This document shows, one piece after another, positions 33,312 to 46,924 of a stretch of DNA of 64,000 bases. Numbering within the stretch: the first letter of the stretch is position 1; each line of letters begins with the position of its first letter. Under the pieces are notes generated by a model. The model searched no databases. It saw only the letters and a program-made list of their open reading frames with translations, and was not told where the DNA came from. The DNA is from Sweltsa coloradensis (lineage: Eukaryota; Arthropoda; Insecta; Plecoptera; Chloroperlidae): contig JAMZAV010003204.1 of NCBI GenBank assembly GCA_024449915.1, positions 33,619 to 97,618 of the forward strand, read 5' to 3'. A program made the position numbers and the translations under genes.

Positions 33312-33589
33312 TAGCTATAGTCAAGTATAGCTAAAGGTGTTTAGAAACTATGTCTAGAAAACCGATTCTCAAAAATTTTAATTTTGAACTAGTCTGGTAT
33401 ATAAAACTTTTTGTCCAAAAAACTAAATCTAATTTCCGAAATGAGGTTATGTCCCCGCCAAAAAAATTTACGATTTTTTTTCTGTTTTTTTAAAGGCCTT
33501 CTTTCATTCAGCAAACTTTTTAGACATGTTTTCTTCGAGTTTTCAAATTATCGGCCAGAGGTTTGGGACAATACCTTTAAAAAAAAAAA

Positions 33590-34150
33590 CCCGTAAAATT
33601 TCGATTTTTTTTAAAAAATAATTTTTCGATTACGCTCAAATTTCACACGAATATCTTAATTCATAAAATTACGGTTCTGTGAAAAAAATAATTAAAATCA
33701 GATAAAGCATGTAGGTGTTATAAGTCGAAGATTGTTTTTAAAAAAGAAAAAATACGTAAATTTCGATTTTCACAAGAAATAATTTTCGATTGCGCCTTTA
33801 AATTTCACAAGAATATCTTAATTCATTAAATTATGGTTCTGTGAAAAAATCATTAAAATCGGATAAAGCAGTAGGTGTTAAAAGTCGAAGAAATTTGAAA
33901 AAAACGGAAAAAAACGTAAAATTGCGATTTTCATGAGAAATAATTTTTCGATTGCGCTAAAACGGGCAGTTCTAAGTTCAGAGATTTTGAAGGCCTCCAT
34001 AAAAATTTTATTGTAATTGGAGTATCGGTTAGCCGGAATCGTGTTAAAAACAGCCAAAAAAAAAAAGAAAAAAAGAAAAAAAAACATTCCCGGGTTTTTT
34101 TCTCCAGTGTAGTGAAAAGGAATCTTCCTCGCTCGCTACGCTATCCAATT
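33590..34150 (-). mobile_element. Family Y element with tandem units
   Basis: The same order as 23601-24396: units with AAAGCATGTAGGTGTTA and GCGATTTTCATGAGAAATAA, then TCGGTTAGCCGGAATCGTG and the TCGCTACGC...CCAATT end. Unit B: 42685-43265. No gene. Confidence 0.65.
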
Positions 34151-34431
34151 AATAAACTTTGTCCCTTGTTTTGATAACCTAATATTATTAAAAATTTAAA
34201 ATAGGCCGCTAGATTCGTTTAAACGATATATTAAACAACAATTTTTTTAATAACCTTAAACCTAAAAATAAATGATAGATTTTAGAATGTCAGATGATTA
34301 TAATGAATGATAAACTATGTCCGTTGTTTTGTTTATTTTATATAATATAAAAAATAAAACATAAGTGTATCACTACCATTTTCAATACATATTGAGCACT
34401 GTTTGTACTGATACCATCTGAAAACTTATTA

Positions 34432-34650
34432 AACGAGGGAGCGAAGCAACTGAGTGACTCCATTTAACTCAAACGCTCTTATTCTGTGAGTCTGTGGGTG
34501 AGGTCTGTCTTTCTGTAGGCATCGAAATCAGCCGATTCGCTAAACGATTGCGCTGAAATTTTAAACAGACATCCGGTACGGGTTAACTGAGAACTGGCAA
34601 CAAAAACAGCCCGATTCGTTGCGATTTCAACCTACAAGTACAAGAAATAA
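34432..34650 (+). repeat. 5' part of the tRNA-headed repeat, inverted relative to 33000-33175
   Basis: AAACGAGGGAGCGAAGCAAC and the following ACATCCGGTACGGGTTAAC match the reverse complement of 13140-13369. Unit B: 43551-43765. Confidence 0.65.
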
Positions 34651-34654
34651 TAAT

Positions 34655-35463
34655 TGAAAATAGGCCTGCTAATGTGTAGGAATTATTTTAAGAGTCACCG
34701 GAGTTTGGCCAGTAGGCCTAAGTTGGTGATAATGGGAGCTTGAAAGAGGCACTGGAGGTGGGGTTTCGCAAATGTCACTCAGAATTTCGAAAAATAGCCC
34801 TCCAATAGACGGCCGTAGTTGCAATGTACGTCTGTGGCTGCACGATGTACTGCAGAAGCTCCGCCATACGGTGCGGCACCGTGAGTCCGGTCTACGGTCC
34901 GCGAGGCGCGAAGCACTATTATTTCACAAACGTTCGCAGTCTCCTCCGTGGACGAGTTACAACAGAGGGTGCTAGATCTAGGGGGATTTAGTAAATTTTA
35001 TGATCAGGAAATTCCAAATTGGTTATTAATGTATGTGATGAATGAAAAAAAGTGTATAAATCTTACCGACTGAAAACTGTGGAATCGAAACACGCCCGTA
35101 AGAAGTATATGTATATTCGAAACGCTGATTTAAGACCACAAGACATACTTGAGGCATGATTGTTTTCATATTTTTAATCTACTTATTATTACAATTTATT
35201 ATGCGTGGGTACGTGTAACGTGCCGTTTATTGCGCTATATAGACATAAGTATACCATAATATTAATATGGTTGTGAATAATTTTTCGATGATATTTTAGC
35301 TAGCTGTGCAAAGCACCTCTGTGCAACCGCACTGATCATGATGACTGGTATATAGATGGAATTTTAATGGCTCTGAAAAAGTGCTGTTTTTATTTTCTTT
35401 GACATTTGATTTCAATACGATTGAAACTCTCACATGTTCTTCTATCAATCCGTTCCATAAAGT
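34655..35463. other. GC-richer anonymous segment, end of unit A
   Basis: A short GC-rich island (34800-34975, with CGGTGCGGCACCGTGAGTCC) lies in AT-rich DNA. An open frame at 34772-34975 is broken in unit B and has no recognisable motif. Unit B equivalent: 43770-44632. Confidence 0.3.
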
Positions 35464-36290
35464 ACGTATGTGTGTTTCATGCTCCTTTAATCGGTTGATA
35501 TTTTTTTCTCCCGGTCTCTCCAAATTCTACACATCTCCACATTCAGAGTGGTACTTGTTAAATTCCACGACGGTCAAATTAATAGAATCCTTACGGGTCG
35601 TAATGAAAGAGCTTATTTTCCTATCACTGTACAGAAACTTGCTTGATGTTATTTTCCTCAGTAACCTACTACTCTGTCGGTGGTCTTGGAACAAATGGCA
35701 GCAACTAGCTAGAGCCACTGTTTCAGCTGAGTCTTCCATTTTCTTCCCTCATCTTGGCTTTCCGTGAAAATGCTTGTTAATGGTTTTTGGTGAAATATCC
35801 ATTCTGGAGGACAATGCATTTTCCAAAACCTTTCGTTCCCGTGAATTGTTTCATCTGTTAGATGTTTCGATCTGATGGTGAGTGAATTTAAAACTGCCAT
35901 TTTCTGTTTCGGCTGTGGTGAGAATCGGCATGTAAGTAACGGTCTGTAATGGGTTGGCTTTTCTGTACACCGTGTGCTACCTTTCGTCTCGCCTCTCTTA
36001 AACCACACGTCCAAGAAAGCTAAGCTGATTGTTTGCTGTTTATTCTCCATAGTGAACGTAATGCTTCGATCTTGGAATTTCATCTTCTAGAAATACATAC
36101 AGAGCTTCTCTCCCATGTTTTCTTTTTTTTTCTTGGCAAATAAAAAAAAAATAAAGAATACAAGAAAACAAGAGAATTTCAAAACTTCATTATCATATTT
36201 CAAGTCCTCAAAGAAGAAGACAACATGGTTTCGAAAACGTCGACAGAAAGATATCACTACCGCCGTACGAAACAACCCGATAAATAAAAA
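35464..36290 (-). pseudogene. Penelope-like RT end and start of GIY-YIG, unit B
   Basis: The RT motifs ISLAFLDVWFKR, KPTHYRPLLT and [20 protein letters not shown] (35709-36083) are better preserved than in unit A; the connection and GIY-YIG start follow at 35470-35739. The rest of the endonuclease is missing because the duplication boundary falls here. The inverted flank with its hammerhead-like core follows at 36150-36290. Confidence 0.8.
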
Positions 36291-36985
36291 AAATAATAAC
36301 AAAAATGTAATTATTATATGTGCTGTCAATAATAAATAAGATGAAATAATTTTTTAATTTTTTTATTCGGTTGTCAGTGGATGTTAATTTTAAAATTGCT
36401 CAAATTGTTTAACAACAAAGAAATCTTTTTTTTAGCAACCAAGCTTGTATGGACTAAAATTTGTCCAGGAGAATTTGATGTTAAATTCATTTTTCTAAAC
36501 AAATGTGGTAATGATGGATTGAGAGATTTTTTGTGATTTGATCTCAATGTGGTTTTTTTGATTTTTGGTTAGGTTGTTATTGAATGTATTATTAGAATAG
36601 ATTGTAAAAATATAAAACAATTTCTATGGAGTCTTATATGTTCGAATTACCAAAAAAAACTCTCCATACATCATTCCCACAAATCTCTAATTTAAAAAAT
36701 CTCCACTTTAAGACTTTATCTTCGAATTTACTGCCTTCACATTCAAGATTCATTTATAGCAATGTCTCAAAAAAGTGTATCTTGAATACTGCTCGTTAAA
36801 GTTGGAAACAAACTTTGTAGTTTCAGGGGGTGGCTATACGGAGAATATGAAGAACCATAGCATGCAAAACAATTGTTATAAATTATTTAATAGAATTGCA
36901 TATTACAAGTGGTCATATTTCAATAGGAAACGTGGACGAAATGAAGAATTAAAATAAAATAATATTAAAAATTATTATTATTATT

Positions 36986-37952
36986 GGATGAGCGAAGCGA
37001 AGACTCAATTCACTGGACCCCTAAAAAATGGTAGCTCCAATGTTTTTTTTTGTTTTTTGTTTTTTGTTTGTTTTTCTGTCTGTTTTGTTCGCCTTCTCTA
37101 CACGGGGCAATCGGCATATGCGATCTGGATAAAAATGAGGGGACCTCGAATTCTCTGAAACTTATTACTTGATACGTTTTTGGGTACAATCGAAGAAATA
37201 TTTCTCATGAATATTTCATAACTTTTACGATAAGTGTTTGAAAGGAATGCCAAACGGATAGGTCATGTGAATGACATAAGAGAAAGGGTGCCAACAGCTT
37301 ACCTTAAAATGAATAGCGCGCCGCGAAAGCTAACATAAACACCAAATACACAAATAAACAAAAAACTACATTATTCAAAACGTTTTCGCTCACGTAACAT
37401 TCCTCAGTGAGTTGTAGAGAGAGGAGACTGAGTTTGAAACTAAAACAAGCTGTTGGCAGGGGTGGGGGTGAGAGTGAGTTAATGAGTGTGGATTTTGGGC
37501 GACAGGGGGGGGGGGGGTGGAGAAGAGGGAGGCGAAGGGAAGAGAAGAGAGAAGAAAGAAAGAAGAGAGAAGATAGAAAAGCAGAGAATAGAAGAAAGAA
37601 AGAAAAGAAAAATGATTGTTTTCGATTTTAGTGCGATATTTTTAGTGACATTTGGGTCGACTCTGACCAAAACGAGATGAAGCTACAACGTTCATATTTC
37701 AGTGGGCATTAAGGTCATGGTGATGTATTGCTTTTTGAAAGCAAAAAAGTTGAAAAAGTTAGCCAGAATCCATAGAATAAAGGTCTTATTTTTTTGGTTT
37801 ATAATGACAATTTACAAGTAACAATAAGGGAACTGACCAACAATAAACAACAATGCGTTCAAAAGGCATTGATAAGTATAATAGATCCCACGTTTATCTA
37901 AAAACTTACAAAAATAGCTCACTATCAACGCGACGGACTTTAGCGTATCTAT
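36986..37952 (+). mobile_element. Family X element, unit B copy
   Basis: Counterpart of 27968-28857, including the internal insertion (about 37230-37620) with a G run and an extended purine-rich GAAGAGAGAAGAAAG stretch absent from unit A. Confidence 0.7.
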
Positions 37953-38257
37953 TAAATTAATTAATATCGAGCCATTTCCACAACTAAGTTCCCCCCCCGG
38001 TAAGGAAAGGGTAAGAGGTTCCCACCCACATTTATGGTCCCCGGGTTATCGAAGCCGACTAGCCATGCTGACGATTCTCCCACATCATCTTTTCTTCTCT
38101 GCCACCATCCCTTTCCCTTGCTCTTTCTTCTCTCCTCCGTCTTCTTCCTCAGGGACCTCCACCAGTTTTTGGACATATTTTTCGTCTTTCCAACATCTTT
38201 CCTGTAATCCTTTCTCAAGTGCTTCATGAATAATAATAATAATAATAATAATAAGAA

Positions 38258-38321
<64 letters not shown>

Positions 38322-38744
38322 TAATGTTTATGGGATATTGGTGGTTTAAATTAAGCAAAACATGGAGTCGATGATAGGGAAACCTACTCTCAAGACGAAG
38401 ACAACAACAACAAACAACAACAACAACACACAAAAACAAGCACCACCAACGCCACAACAACAAAACAACAACAACGCAGCAGCAGCAGCATCAAAGAAAG
38501 TCAAGATGTTTCTAGTTTCTTTGGACAATGACAATCAGAGCCAAAGAAGAAGCAAAAGAATTCAACAAAAACAATCTCAAATGTAAAGTTTTCAGTGTTG
38601 CATAAGATGTTATACGCACAGTCGTATCGAAACGTTCAGGTAATTTAAATAAAAATGACACAGCGAAATGACTCGTAAAAATAATTGATTTCCTAAGTAT
38701 TTCGGGCTGTGAAAGCATCAAGCAAGGAAAATAATAATAATAAT

Positions 38745-39525
38745 AATAAATTTTTATTTATTTATTTTTTATAGCAATTAAGTTTTCTTTACATTATAAA
38801 TAATTACAATGTTTATTCGATGCCCACAAGACTTTGAGAAGCTTGTCTTGGGTTATCTTTTATGACAATAATTATTACATACTAAAGTACATGCTAGATA
38901 CGGAATGCAGATTCATGGCAAATTCCTAGATAATATTTAACAATATAAATTATATAGACTATTAAACAATATTCAAAATTTGAATAACAAAAACACAAAA
39001 ATAAAAATGACAGTTACTTCATACAAAAAGAGCTCTGAAAAAAAGGAAAAGGAAATATAATTTAACAAATTCTACATTAAATGGACAAAGAAACTCTTTA
39101 ACTCTTTTCTTGACTTGGGTCAAACCATCAATCTTTTAATCGGCGGCAAGAGATAAAACTCTGCGGCACACTAACCTGCAGAGATCGCTCACCATATTTG
39201 TTTGCTGTCAAAGGAACTCTGTAGTCATTTGCGGCTTGCGCTTGTTATATGTAGGCAATTTTTAATTTTGTGTCATCATTATAATAAAATTTCGTTATTA
39301 ACTTATATATAAAATAACATTTACGGAAGCAAATCAGATATTTTGATAACCGTTTGACGAACAATGATCTGTTATGATCTGATTGGGTAGAATTGTTTTA
39401 ATATATTTTTCTGTAAACTTTCTTATTGATTAATATTCATAGAAGGCATTTCCCCAGGCCAACAGTGCATACGAGATGATTTGACTAAAAAACCATTGCG
39501 ATATAAACCATACGTAGTAAAACTA
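38745..39525 (-). pseudogene. 5'-truncated LINE end, unit B copy
   Basis: Counterpart of 29690-30490, with the same ATTT tail and the same post-RT wording, but with more indels, so no frame over 60 codons survives. Confidence 0.6.
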
Positions 39526-39554
39526 TATGGGAGAATATTTTTTAATGATACAAT

Positions 39555-40450
39555 TGTGACTGCCACGGTTGCGCATTCTTAATTATTCATAAACGTACTA
39601 GTGTCCATAACAGCATCCTCGAAAAGCTTGGCAAAATAGAATTTGCGATTATTATTTAAACGTAATAGGTCATCCAAGTTCCTTTTTCTAATTAATTTAA
39701 GGCATTCCACAGCGTTGTTTCTATTTCCAAAAATATGCTACTTAAGTCAAAATATAAGCGAATGGCTTTGAAACATGGCTATTTTAGAAAAATCTAAAAT
39801 ATTTTTTACAAATTTATGTTTCGGTACACGGCCAATATAGCCACCTTCAAAATAATTTCCAAACTTCAATTCGCAGGGCACACCATTTCAACGTACGGTG
39901 TTTGCTTTTGTGACATTAATTTTCAACTGTTTTCTATGGACTGGACTGAGAGAAAACAGATGTATTTTAACAATTGTCTTTTCAGCGAATTTTTCGTTTG
40001 GCGTATTTTTTACCGATTTGTACCGCCAAACGAAAAAATTCACAGGAAAGACAATTGATTAACAATAAATCGTTTTCTCTCAGTTCAGTCCAAAGAAAAA
40101 ACAGTTGGAAAAATTAATGTCACAAAAGCACAACACCCTACGTTGAATATGGGCCCTGGCGAATGAAGTTTGAAATTATTTTGAGGTGCTGTATTGGCCA
40201 CCCCCGGTGTACCGGATCAGAAAAATTTGGAAAAAATATTTTTGATCTTTCTTAAATAGACATGTTTCAAAGCCATCACTATATTTTGACTTAGTAGCAT
40301 ATTTTTGGGAAATAGGAAAACGCAGGTGAATAGCCTTAACGTAATAACATGCAAATTTCATGTTTGCCAAGCTTTTTCAGGAGGCTGTTATGGGACACTG
40401 TACGTTTATGAAGTAAGAATGCGCAAAATGTGGCACGAGGGTAGATGAGC
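39555..40450. mobile_element. Long foldback element, unit B copy
   Basis: Counterpart of 30515-31395; the two arms again pair around a loop near 40015. A CCACCCCCGG insertion at about 40199 breaks the right arm. Confidence 0.75.
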
Positions 40451-41449
40451 TGACCTTTTTTAGAAAAAATCTCATTTCTTTTGAGTGTGTAAGGTTTGGC
40501 TGCTATTCTCTACAAGTGTTGTTATGTGTTGTGTCTCATACCTTGACCATCGACGGGACGCGTCGGGTATGGGTATGCAGCAGCTGCTAAGGTTGTCGCG
40601 GTAGTCGTAAAATAGACCATCATAGGAAGCGTCCCGGGTCCCACTGCCTAATGCGCGTACCTGCCTAAAAAAGGTTTTTTATACCTGTTTTACCTTATTT
40701 TCTCGTACTGCCTAAGATTTTCTTCTACTGCCTAAAAAAGGGACAAGTGGGTGAGTGGTGTCTCGTACTGCCTAAAAGATCCCCCTGTTTTGGTACGTAC
40801 GTCTTTTTGCGTTGTCTTAATTTCTTGATACCTGTATTATATTTGGGCGCGTTATTTAAAATCTCTCTCTCCCCCCCCTCTAACTATCTCTCTCGCTCTT
40901 CTATCGTTAGTTAGTGGTTAGATGTAAAAAAAGCCCCGTGGCCTTAATCTTGCCAGCAAATTAAAACTTTTAATAATCAATCATCTCTGTATTTCTGTTC
41001 TCTATATTTACTGTTTTTAGTTTTCTTTATATTTTTAGACGACTATGTTAAAATTATTTAATTTAATTTTGTGAGCAAAAGCGGACGACTTCAATTACTT
41101 AACCCATCAAAAAATTTAGCTCCAATATTGTTGTATTATTTTATTTTTTCCTTTGATTTCTTTGTAACATATCCGTGTACACGTATTTATTCTATTGTTC
41201 GAATAAAAGTCAAGTCTCTCATCTCTCTCATTGCGTGTAGGAAATAATGTATATTTCCCGTTCTATTTTACTATATTATTATTATGCTACAATAATGCTT
41301 ATAAATAATAAAAGGGGGTATGCCCTGACTGGGGATCGAACCAGAAACCTCTGCTTAACGCGCCATAGCTTCTCCCAATTTAGCTGTCCCTACTCAAAAC
41401 ACATCTTTCACTAAATTGTCATTTGTTGTGATGTTGACATCCCATGATA

Positions 41450-41706
41450 ACTAGGGAACGCCAAAGTCATTGGTAACGACTGGTGACGCCACCCTGTGTG
41501 AGTACCCGGTAACATTAACTTTCTCCCTAGCCTATCATAGATAGAGTGGCGCATTATGGGTTACAGTGAAGCGCCCTTTTTGCCAACTAAACTTAAAAAC
41601 CCTAATGTATACCAAATATAATTATCAAACTTAAATGCCAAAATGTTCCGGGTATCAACACATGACTCGCTCAACTCGTCTAACAACGACTTTGACGTTT
41701 CCCTAT
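41450..41706. mobile_element. Family M hairpin element, copy 4 (unit B)
   Basis: Same ends and centre as 32386-32650, with the palindrome reduced to CCTAGCCTATCATAGATAG. Confidence 0.7.
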
Positions 41707-44632
41707 CTGTTGGCTTAAGGCGCCCCCTTATAGCCGAAATTTTTTTTCTTTTTTTTTTTTTTTGGAGACGTGGTTCAATCACCTGGTCGGGGAAAGATTT
41801 TGTAATATTCTGGATTGTATTTAAAATTATTAAACATGTTTTGAAATACATATAACCCCCCCCGCAGTGAAGCTATCATATTTGGACAATACTATTGAAA
41901 AATAGCAGTACGAAATACGTGTAAAAGATTGCAAGGTTTAACTCATCTGCAGAGCGAATTTTGGGGTACCTTGAGGTGCCAAAATTCGAATAAACTTTGG
42001 GCCACGGTATTTTCACAGCCAGGCAAATAACAAACAAAATATTTTTTTTCAAATCAAAATCATTGTCTTTAAATCATTTCTACACATTGGCCAGCATATT
42101 TTTCATTTATTATTTTCTTTTAGGTTTAAATCGCAATGGATCTAGCTGATTTTGTCAGCAGTTCACCGGATGCTGTTTAAAATATCAGCGCAATTCTGTT
42201 CAGCGTTCGGCTGGTTTTCGATGTACACCACACTCCAGGCACGACTCACAGGAATGAGCGCCGTTTAAGTGAATAGTTTTCGAAATTAACAGTTGGTGAA
42301 CGAATTTAAAATTTAATTTAAAAAATGAATTGTCAAACGGTAAAAACACGAGTTTTGTACCGTGTGACAAAAAAAATTCGTACACCAACTGTATTTTCCA
42401 GAAAAATATTTTAGCATAGTCAAAGTTATAGCTAAAGGTGTTTAGAAAACTATTGTCTAGAAAACCGATTCCAAAATTTAATTTTGAAACTAGTCTGGAT
42501 ATTACCACTTTTGTCCAAAAAATCTAAATCTAATTTCCGAAATGAGGTTATGTCCCGCCCAAAAACAATTCCCCGATTTTTTTTCTGTTATTTTAAAGGC
42601 CTTCTTTCATCAGCAAAACTTTTCAGACATGTTTCTTCGAGGTTTTCAAATTATCGGCCAGAAAGGTGGTACAATAGCCTTTAAAAAAGAAAAAACCGTA
42701 AAAATTTCGATTTTATAAAAAATAATTTTCGATTACGCCAAATTTTCACACGAATATTTAATTCATAAAATTCACGGTTCTGTGAAAAAAATCCATTAAC
42801 TCAGATAAAGCATGTAGGGTTATCCAAGTCGAAGAATGTTTTAAAAAAGAAAAAATACGTAAAAATTTCGATTTTCACAAGAAATAATACTTTCGATTGC
42901 GCTCAAATTTACAAGAATATCTTTAATTCATTAAATTATCGGTTCTGTGAAAAAACATTAAAATCGGATAAAGCATGAGGTGTTAAAAGGCGAAGAAATT
43001 TGAAAAATCGGAAAAAATCGTAAATTGCGGATTTTCATGAGAAATAATTTTTCGATTGCGCTAAAAACCAAAAAAACGGTGGGGGCAGTTCTAAGTTCAG
43101 AGATTTGAAGGGCCTCCATAAAATCATGAATTGGAGTATCGGTTTAGCCGGAATCGTGTTAACAAACAGCCAAAAAAAAAAGAAAAAAGAAAAAAAACAT
43201 TCCGGATTTGTTTCTCCAGTGTAGTGAAATGGAATCTTCACTTCGCTCGCTACGTCATCCAATTAATAACTTTGTCCCTTGTTTTGATAAAACCTAATAT
43301 TACTTAAAATTAAAACTAGGCCGCTAGATCAGGTAAACGATATTATTAAACATACCAATTTTTTTTAAAACCTTAAACCTAAACAAAACAAAATGATAGA
43401 TTTTAGAATGTCAGATGAGTATAATGAATGATAAACTATGTCGTTGTTTTGTTTATTTTACTATAATATAATAATTAAAACATAAGTGTATCACTACCAT
43501 TTTCAATACATATTGAGCACTGTGTGTACTGATACCATCTGAAAACTTATTAAACGAGGGAGCGAAGCGACTGAGTGACCCATTTAACTCAAACGGCTCT
43601 TATTCTGTGAGTCTGTGGGTGAGTGTCGTCGTTCTGTAGGCACCGAAATCAGGCCGATTCGCTAAACCAGATTGCACGCTAAATTTAAAACAGGACATCG
43701 GTACGGGTTAACTGAGAAACTGGCAACAAAATCAGCCAGAATCGTTGCCGATTCAAACCTACAAGTACAAGAAATAAAAAATGAAAACTAGGCTGATAAT
43801 GTGTAGGAATTATTTTAAGAGTCAAACGGAAGTTGGCCAGTAGGCCTAAGTTGGGTGATCAATGGAGGCTTGAAAGAGCACTGGAGGTCGGGATTTCGCA
43901 AATGTCACTCAGAATATTCGAAAAATAGCCGTCCAATAGACGGGTGAGGGGGCGGCCGTAGTTGCAATGTACGTCTGTGGCTGCACGATGTACTGCAGAA
44001 GCTCCGCGATACGGTGAGGCACCGTGAGTCGGTCTACGGTCCGCGAGGCGCGAAGCACTATTATTTCACATCGTTCGCCAGTCTCGCTCCGTGGACGAGG
44101 TTACAACAGAGGGTGCTAGATCTAGGGTGATGAGTAAATTTTATGATCAGGAAATCCAAATTGGTTTATTAAATGTATGTGATGAATGAAAAAAAGTGTA
44201 TAAATCTTACCGACTGAAACTGTCGGAATCGAAACACGCCCGTAAGAAGTATATGTCTATTCGAAACCGCTGATTTAAGGGACCAACAGACATACACAGA
44301 GGCTGAGGTTACATATTTTAACTACGTATTATTTACAATTTATGATGCGTGGGTACGTGTAACGTGCCGTTATTGCGCTATTAGATAGGTACATAAGTAT
44401 ACCATAATATTAATATGGGTGTATGAATACATTTAATCAGGATGATATTTTAGCAGCTGGCAAAGCCACTCCTGAGCAACCAATGCACTGATCCATTTGA
44501 TGACTGGGATATAAGAATGGAATTTGAAATGGCTCGAATTCTCCTCAGAAGTGCTGTTTTTATTATTCATTTGGACATTTGAATTCAATACGATTGAATC
44601 GTCAATGTTCTTCTATCAAGTCCGTAACCATA

Positions 44633-46570
44633 AAAGGACAGTATGATAGTGTGCAACAATAGTACGTATCATTGAGTTTATGCTTCCGATTCTTTTTTTG
44701 ACTGCATTGACGGAAAGATGAAAAAGTCAACTATTCTCCGGCTTTGAATTATGACATTTGTTCTGTAGGTGGCGGGCCTAATAAGAAAACATAAATATTT
44801 AATATTTTTCGTACAAACTCTTTCCATGAATATACCATACATTAAATTAATTCAAATATATTTCTTCAAAAACCTATACCCAATAGCTGTGCCCAATGAC
44901 ATCCAATGAAATGCACGTATGCCTACAACGGACGGCAAGGCACGTATGTTAATTAATGACAGTGAAAAAATAATTGTGAAAGGAGAAGGAACACCAAGTA
45001 AGTGTGTTGAAATTATTGAAACGGGAATGAATTTCTTTCGAAGGTATATTTTTATGTTTGTTACTTGCGTTATTTTTATAAAATTGTTTTATTATTTCTC
45101 GGGACATTTGAAATAACCTTCACATTATTTTCTCTATCAAGAATGCATAAATAAATTTTAAAGCAACACATTCTCGCTAAGCAAATACGTAACGAAAGTA
45201 CATCATTGATACAGAATGAACATTGCTGCCTCAGTTTGTGTCAAAATATTAGACTTGCCTTTTATAATCACATGTTAACAAAAATTATGATATTTTGATC
45301 AGTATATAAAACCATTGTGTAAATGTTGAAGTACAACTTCAATTCAGCTTTCCGATTTTATTCCCGGGTGTGACCGTTTTGCTGTAATGAGCCCATAAGT
45401 GCATGAGAGCTCGAACCAAGTCCATTTGGATTATAGAAAACCCAATGTATTTATTACTACATGGAATCCACACGCTCTGGCATTATTCCTTTCTGCCTTG
45501 CATTGAGTACTATAAAAACAATCCTCGGAAGGTCGGTAGAAGTTCGTAAAAGTTGTATATAAAATCTATACTTATTTAAAGTGTTGAATGACTCATCGCC
45601 GGGCATTGGCAATGTGTTATTGGATCACTCGAGGGGCAGCCCAGGCAGGCGGCAAATGCATATTAACGAAAACCACGCCTCTCTGTTGTGTCCGTTGTGA
45701 CAAATTTTCCAGAGACAAATATTTCGACAGTCTCCAGCATCTCTGACATAGCATTTGTCGAACCATGCTGGCTGCTTTGGACCGAATAACGTAGATGGTA
45801 AGCTCATGATAACGCGTGAGATCTCTGATTTGGAAGGAAAACGGTTGAATCCCGTCACCAGCAATCCTAGCTGAAAGTTTGATCGGGAATTCTTGAGCCC
45901 TTAGGCGAATGGCCGGATGCAAGCCTATTTTAGTTTTTAATTTCTAGTGCAGTGCGTCAATGTTTTCACTCATATTCAATTAACAAAATTCTGTAATCGC
46001 CAAAAATACATACTAAATAGTACGTCGTCTCTATAATGCTAAGGTTGGTTGGAATCCGCCCGCGAGAGTGAAAATCCTGAGATCTATAATATACCTTGTG
46101 GAGACAATTTTTAATTTCTGTTTCATGATAACCACCAATGCATTCTCAGGGCTAAACCAAATTATACAAACATGGACTCAATCGTGTAGATGTGTGGGGT
46201 GTGTCAATAACAATGGATTACTGAAACGCGCCATCGAAATAATGGATGGTCATGTAGAATCGAACACAAAATAATATCCAAACTGAGCCCTACTCATATT
46301 TTAAAATATGCATATTGAAACAAACTACCATCACTGCGTGAAATGGTCCCCCCTATCTCGAGCGGAAAATTTATAAGTTATGTTTTATTTTATTAAATCC
46401 ACAAAATATTAGTTCCATTAAAAAAAGTAAATGCGGCGTAATACAAAAAATACTAATAGTTAGATGGTATAATACATTACCGTTAGATACGTTTGAGCAT
46501 TGTTTTCCAACGAAAATAATATCATCGACTATAATACATTATATTTACGAGTATAATTATATATATATAT
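44633..46570. other. Anonymous single-copy-looking DNA
   Basis: No repeat of other parts of the window was noticed. Short frames at 44919-45116 (65 codons, with a hydrophobic IFMFVTCVIFIKLFYYF segment), 45617-45922 (minus, 101 codons) and 46068-46274 show no family motif. The first could be a tiny membrane peptide or exon but is equally likely chance. This is one of the few places where host sequence might be present. Confidence 0.3.
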
Positions 46571-46576
46571 AATTTA

Positions 46577-46659
46577 AAAAGTTGACTACCACCGGGGTTG
46601 AACCCGGGTCCTTAGCTGTCCGGGCTATGCTCTTACCAGCTGAGTCTATGCAGCCACCA
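46577..46659 (-). repeat. tRNA-derived SINE-like head, inverted copy
   Basis: The minus strand reads ACTCAGCTGGTAAGAGC (A box) and GGGTTCAACCCCGG (B box). The acceptor ends do not pair, so it is not a working tRNA gene. Related heads follow in the opposite orientation at 46700-46745 and 46925-47013. Confidence 0.6.
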
Positions 46660-46924
46660 ATTAAACTGTCTAATCTTGGTCTATTTTGTACATTCAATGT
46701 ACGGACAGCTAAGTTCCCGGGTCAAACCCTGGTGTAGTCACTTTTTAATTTTCGCTAAAGTACTAACATAACAGAGTCAAAGTCGCCTAATATAAAAAGC
46801 CAAGGTTAAACATTCGTATATCCCAAACTCTAGGGTTATAGAGATGGTTGTATTCTCTAAGTTTTTTTTCAGTGATGCCTCTACAAATGTACAAAACAGA
46901 CCAAGAATTAGACAGATTTAAAAT

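Larger units (their letters stand above)
26480..35463. repeat. Tandem segmental duplication, unit A
   Basis: Every element from the Penelope endonuclease (26480) to the sequence ending TCCGTTCCATAAA (35463) recurs in the same order at 35464-44632. Anchors checked include the CAA microsatellite, the long foldback element, the tRNA-like block at 32262, the family M hairpin and the 34432 SINE head. The offset grows from about 8990 to 9160 because unit B has more small insertions. Confidence 0.85.
35464..44632. repeat. Tandem segmental duplication, unit B
   Basis: This is a direct repeat of 26480-35463. The junction at about 35464 cuts into the Penelope GIY-YIG domain right after RLKEHETHIR. Unit B contains extra C or G runs absent from A (for example near 37988, 40201, 41856 and 43945). 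Confidence 0.85.

Noticed and set aside
38224..38534. Tyr-rich and Cys/Val-rich frames
   Set aside because: They are translations of the AAT and CAA microsatellites.
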